From an uncultured Collinsella sp. (GTDB lineage Bacteria > Actinomycetota > Coriobacteriia > Coriobacteriales > Coriobacteriaceae), in contig CABUKY010000098.1 of the NCBI GenBank assembly GCA_902492185.1, positions 1 through 6,610 of the forward strand: 6,610 nucleotides of DNA, written 5' to 3'. Shown piece by piece: positions 6,057-6,610 of the stretch. How positions within the stretch are numbered: position 1 is the stretch's first letter; each line of letters opens with the position of its first letter. The notes below the pieces were generated by a model. That model did no database searches, was not told where the DNA came from, and saw only the letters and a list, made by a program, of their open reading frames with translations. A program made the position numbers and the translations under genes.

Positions 6057-6076
6057 TTTCGCGACAGCAACATAAC
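6049..6076 (+). promoter_or_regulatory. Possible glnN promoter
   Basis: TTGATT (6049-6054, four of six to the -35 consensus) and CATAAC (6071-6076, four of six to the -10 consensus) are 16 nt apart. Transcription would begin near 6083 and give a leader of about 90 nt. The inverted repeat at 6057-6092 lies between and around these boxes, as an operator would. Both boxes are weak, and an alternative pair using TTGGTT (6053-6058) and GGTAAT (6077-6082) scores similarly. Confidence 0.3.
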
Positions 6077-6092
6077 GGTAATGTCGCGGAAA
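6057..6092 (+). repeat. Inverted repeat overlapping the putative glnN promoter
   Basis: TTTCGCGACA (6057-6066) is complementary to TGTCGCGGAAA (6082-6092) except for one bulged G, around a 15-nt spacer. The core GCGACA...TGTCGC is exact. It can be read as a dyad operator or as a 10-bp RNA hairpin if transcription starts upstream of it. No T-run follows, so it is not an intrinsic terminator by itself. Confidence 0.6.
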
Positions 6093-6097
6093 CACGG

Positions 6098-6117
6098 CGA
6101 GTCTAAGCTATGACTCG
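6098..6117 (+). repeat. glnN leader hairpin A
   Basis: CGAGTC (6098-6103) and GACTCG (6112-6117) are perfect complements around an 8-nt loop, TAAGCTAT. Two G-U pairs can extend the stem outward (6096-6119). It lies 56-75 nt before the glnN ATG and would be within the leader RNA. Confidence 0.55.
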
Positions 6118-6132
6118 TTCGTTAGTAATCAA

Positions 6133-6151
6133 CACCGCTTCTCACGCGGTG
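6133..6151 (+). repeat. glnN leader hairpin B, just upstream of the ribosome binding site
   Basis: CACCGC (6133-6138) and GCGGTG (6146-6151) are perfect complements around the 7-nt loop TTCTCAC. The stem ends 9 nt before the AGGGAG Shine-Dalgarno (6161-6166), so it does not hide the ribosome binding site, but it could influence transcript stability or transcription readthrough. Confidence 0.55.
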
Positions 6152-6172
6152 CCGATACGAAGGGAGTTCCGT

Positions 6173-6610
6173 ATGGCCGATCTTACTGACCGCTTCGGGA
6201 CCATGGTGTTCTCTGAGGAAGTCATGAAGGACTACCTCCCCAAGGACATTTGGAAGCGCCTTGCTGCAACCCTCGAGGGCGGTGAGCCGCTCGACCTGGA
6301 TGTGGCCAACGCCGTTGCCCATGCCATGAAGGTCTGGGCCATCTCCAAGGGCGCGACGCACTACGCGCACTGGTTCCAGCCGCTTTCGGGTATTACTTCC
6401 GAGAAGCACGACAGCTTCTTGGAGCCCAACCACGACGGCACCGCCATTACCAAGTTTACGGGCAAGAACCTCATCCAGGGCGAGCCGGACGCCTCCAGCT
6501 TCCCCAACGGCGGCCTGCGCGCTACCTTCGAGGCCCGTGGCTACACCGCTTGGGATCCCACCAGCCCCGCCTTCATTAAGGACGATGTCCTGTGCATCCC
6601 CACGGCTTTC
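6173..6610 (+). CDS. glnN: Type III glutamine synthetase, N-terminal part (runs off window)
   Basis: ATP-dependent cytoplasmic enzyme that makes glutamine from glutamate and ammonium. Only the first 146 codons are present and the frame is open to the window edge. Full-length GSIII proteins are about 700 residues, so roughly a fifth is visible. The sequence matches the GSIII N-terminal region: FGTMVFSEEVMKDYLPK (9-24), GATHYAHWFQPLSG (60-73), SEKHDSF (76-82), GEPDASSFPNGGLRATFE (103-120), ARGYTAWDPTSPAF (121-134) and LCIPTAF (140-146). These are characteristic of type III, not of GlnA types I/II. The ATG at 6173 follows AGGGAG (6161-6166) with 6 nt spacing, and the protein begins at the expected place. 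It is divergent from metF and preceded by a structured leader that could carry nitrogen regulation; the regulator is unknown. Codon use resembles the neighbouring genes. Confidence 0.95.
   Translation, partial: MADLTDRFGTMVFSEEVMKDYLPKDIWKRLAATLEGGEPLDLDVANAVAHAMKVWAISKGATHYAHWFQPLSGITSEKHDSFLEPNHDGTAITKFTGKNLIQGEPDASSFPNGGLRATFEARGYTAWDPTSPAFIKDDVLCIPTAF

Larger units (their letters stand above)
5747..6172. other. Divergent metF-glnN intergenic region
   Basis: A 426-base gap with no supported gene. Base composition is visibly more AT-rich than the flanking genes, especially from about 5820 to 6000. It should hold the promoters of the minus-strand methionine operon and the plus-strand glnN. 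Most of the recognisable content is short repeats: an 8-bp inverted repeat at 5911-5936, a CTGCA-ATTTA-TGCAG palindrome at 5986-6000, three copies of TTGATTGG (5842-5849 minus, 6001-6008 plus, 6049-6056 plus), and three inverted repeats just ahead of glnN. I do not recognise a cobalamin, SAM, THF or glutamine riboswitch. No small ORF here has a convincing ribosome binding site. The stretch 5937-5985 shows nothing beyond an isolated TTGACT (5957-5962) without a partner -10. Confidence 0.8.

Noticed and set aside
6122..6433. 103-codon minus-strand open frame inside glnN
   Set aside because: It is antisense to the well-conserved GSIII N-terminus and has no recognisable motif; it is not a separate gene.

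Overview
The window looks like ordinary chromosome from a high-GC Gram-positive gut bacterium. The best guess is an actinobacterium of class Coriobacteriia (Collinsella/Olsenella-like). This rests on high-GC codon use with AGGAG-type ribosome binding sites, a type III glutamine synthetase, a short cobalamin-dependent methionine synthase with a separate reactivation protein, and a DUF711/UPF0210 protein. The taxon is inferred from gene content and protein character, not from a search.

Layout from left to right. Positions 1-71 are a non-coding tail. Positions 72-1409 (minus) encode a complete DUF711/UPF0210 'PFL family' protein. Positions 1410-1517 are a short spacer with a strong nested inverted repeat. 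Positions 1518-5746 (minus) are a three-gene methionine operon read right to left: metF (methylenetetrahydrofolate reductase), a free-standing methionine synthase reactivation protein, and metH (homocysteine, folate and cobalamin modules only). The metF stop and the next start share a base (TAATG). The metH ribosome binding site overlaps the stop codon of the reactivation gene. Positions 5747-6172 are a 426-base divergent intergenic region, visibly AT-richer than the genes and full of short inverted and direct repeats. Positions 6173-6610 (plus) are the first 146 codons of glnN, running off the right edge.

How the genes fit together: MetF reduces 5,10-methylene-THF to 5-methyl-THF. MetH moves that methyl group through cob(I)alamin to homocysteine, giving methionine and THF. 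The separate activation protein should rescue oxidised cob(II)alamin MetH by SAM-dependent reductive methylation, the job done by the C-terminal domain of full-length MetH in Escherichia coli. The three-gene operon is thus a complete terminal methionine module in which methionine synthase is split in two. glnN (ammonium assimilation) is transcribed divergently and has its own structured leader. Nothing here indicates a mobile element, phage, CRISPR array, tRNA or rRNA. The features most worth a second look are the split methionine synthase with a Cys cluster on its reactivation subunit, and the repeat-rich metF-glnN intergenic region.
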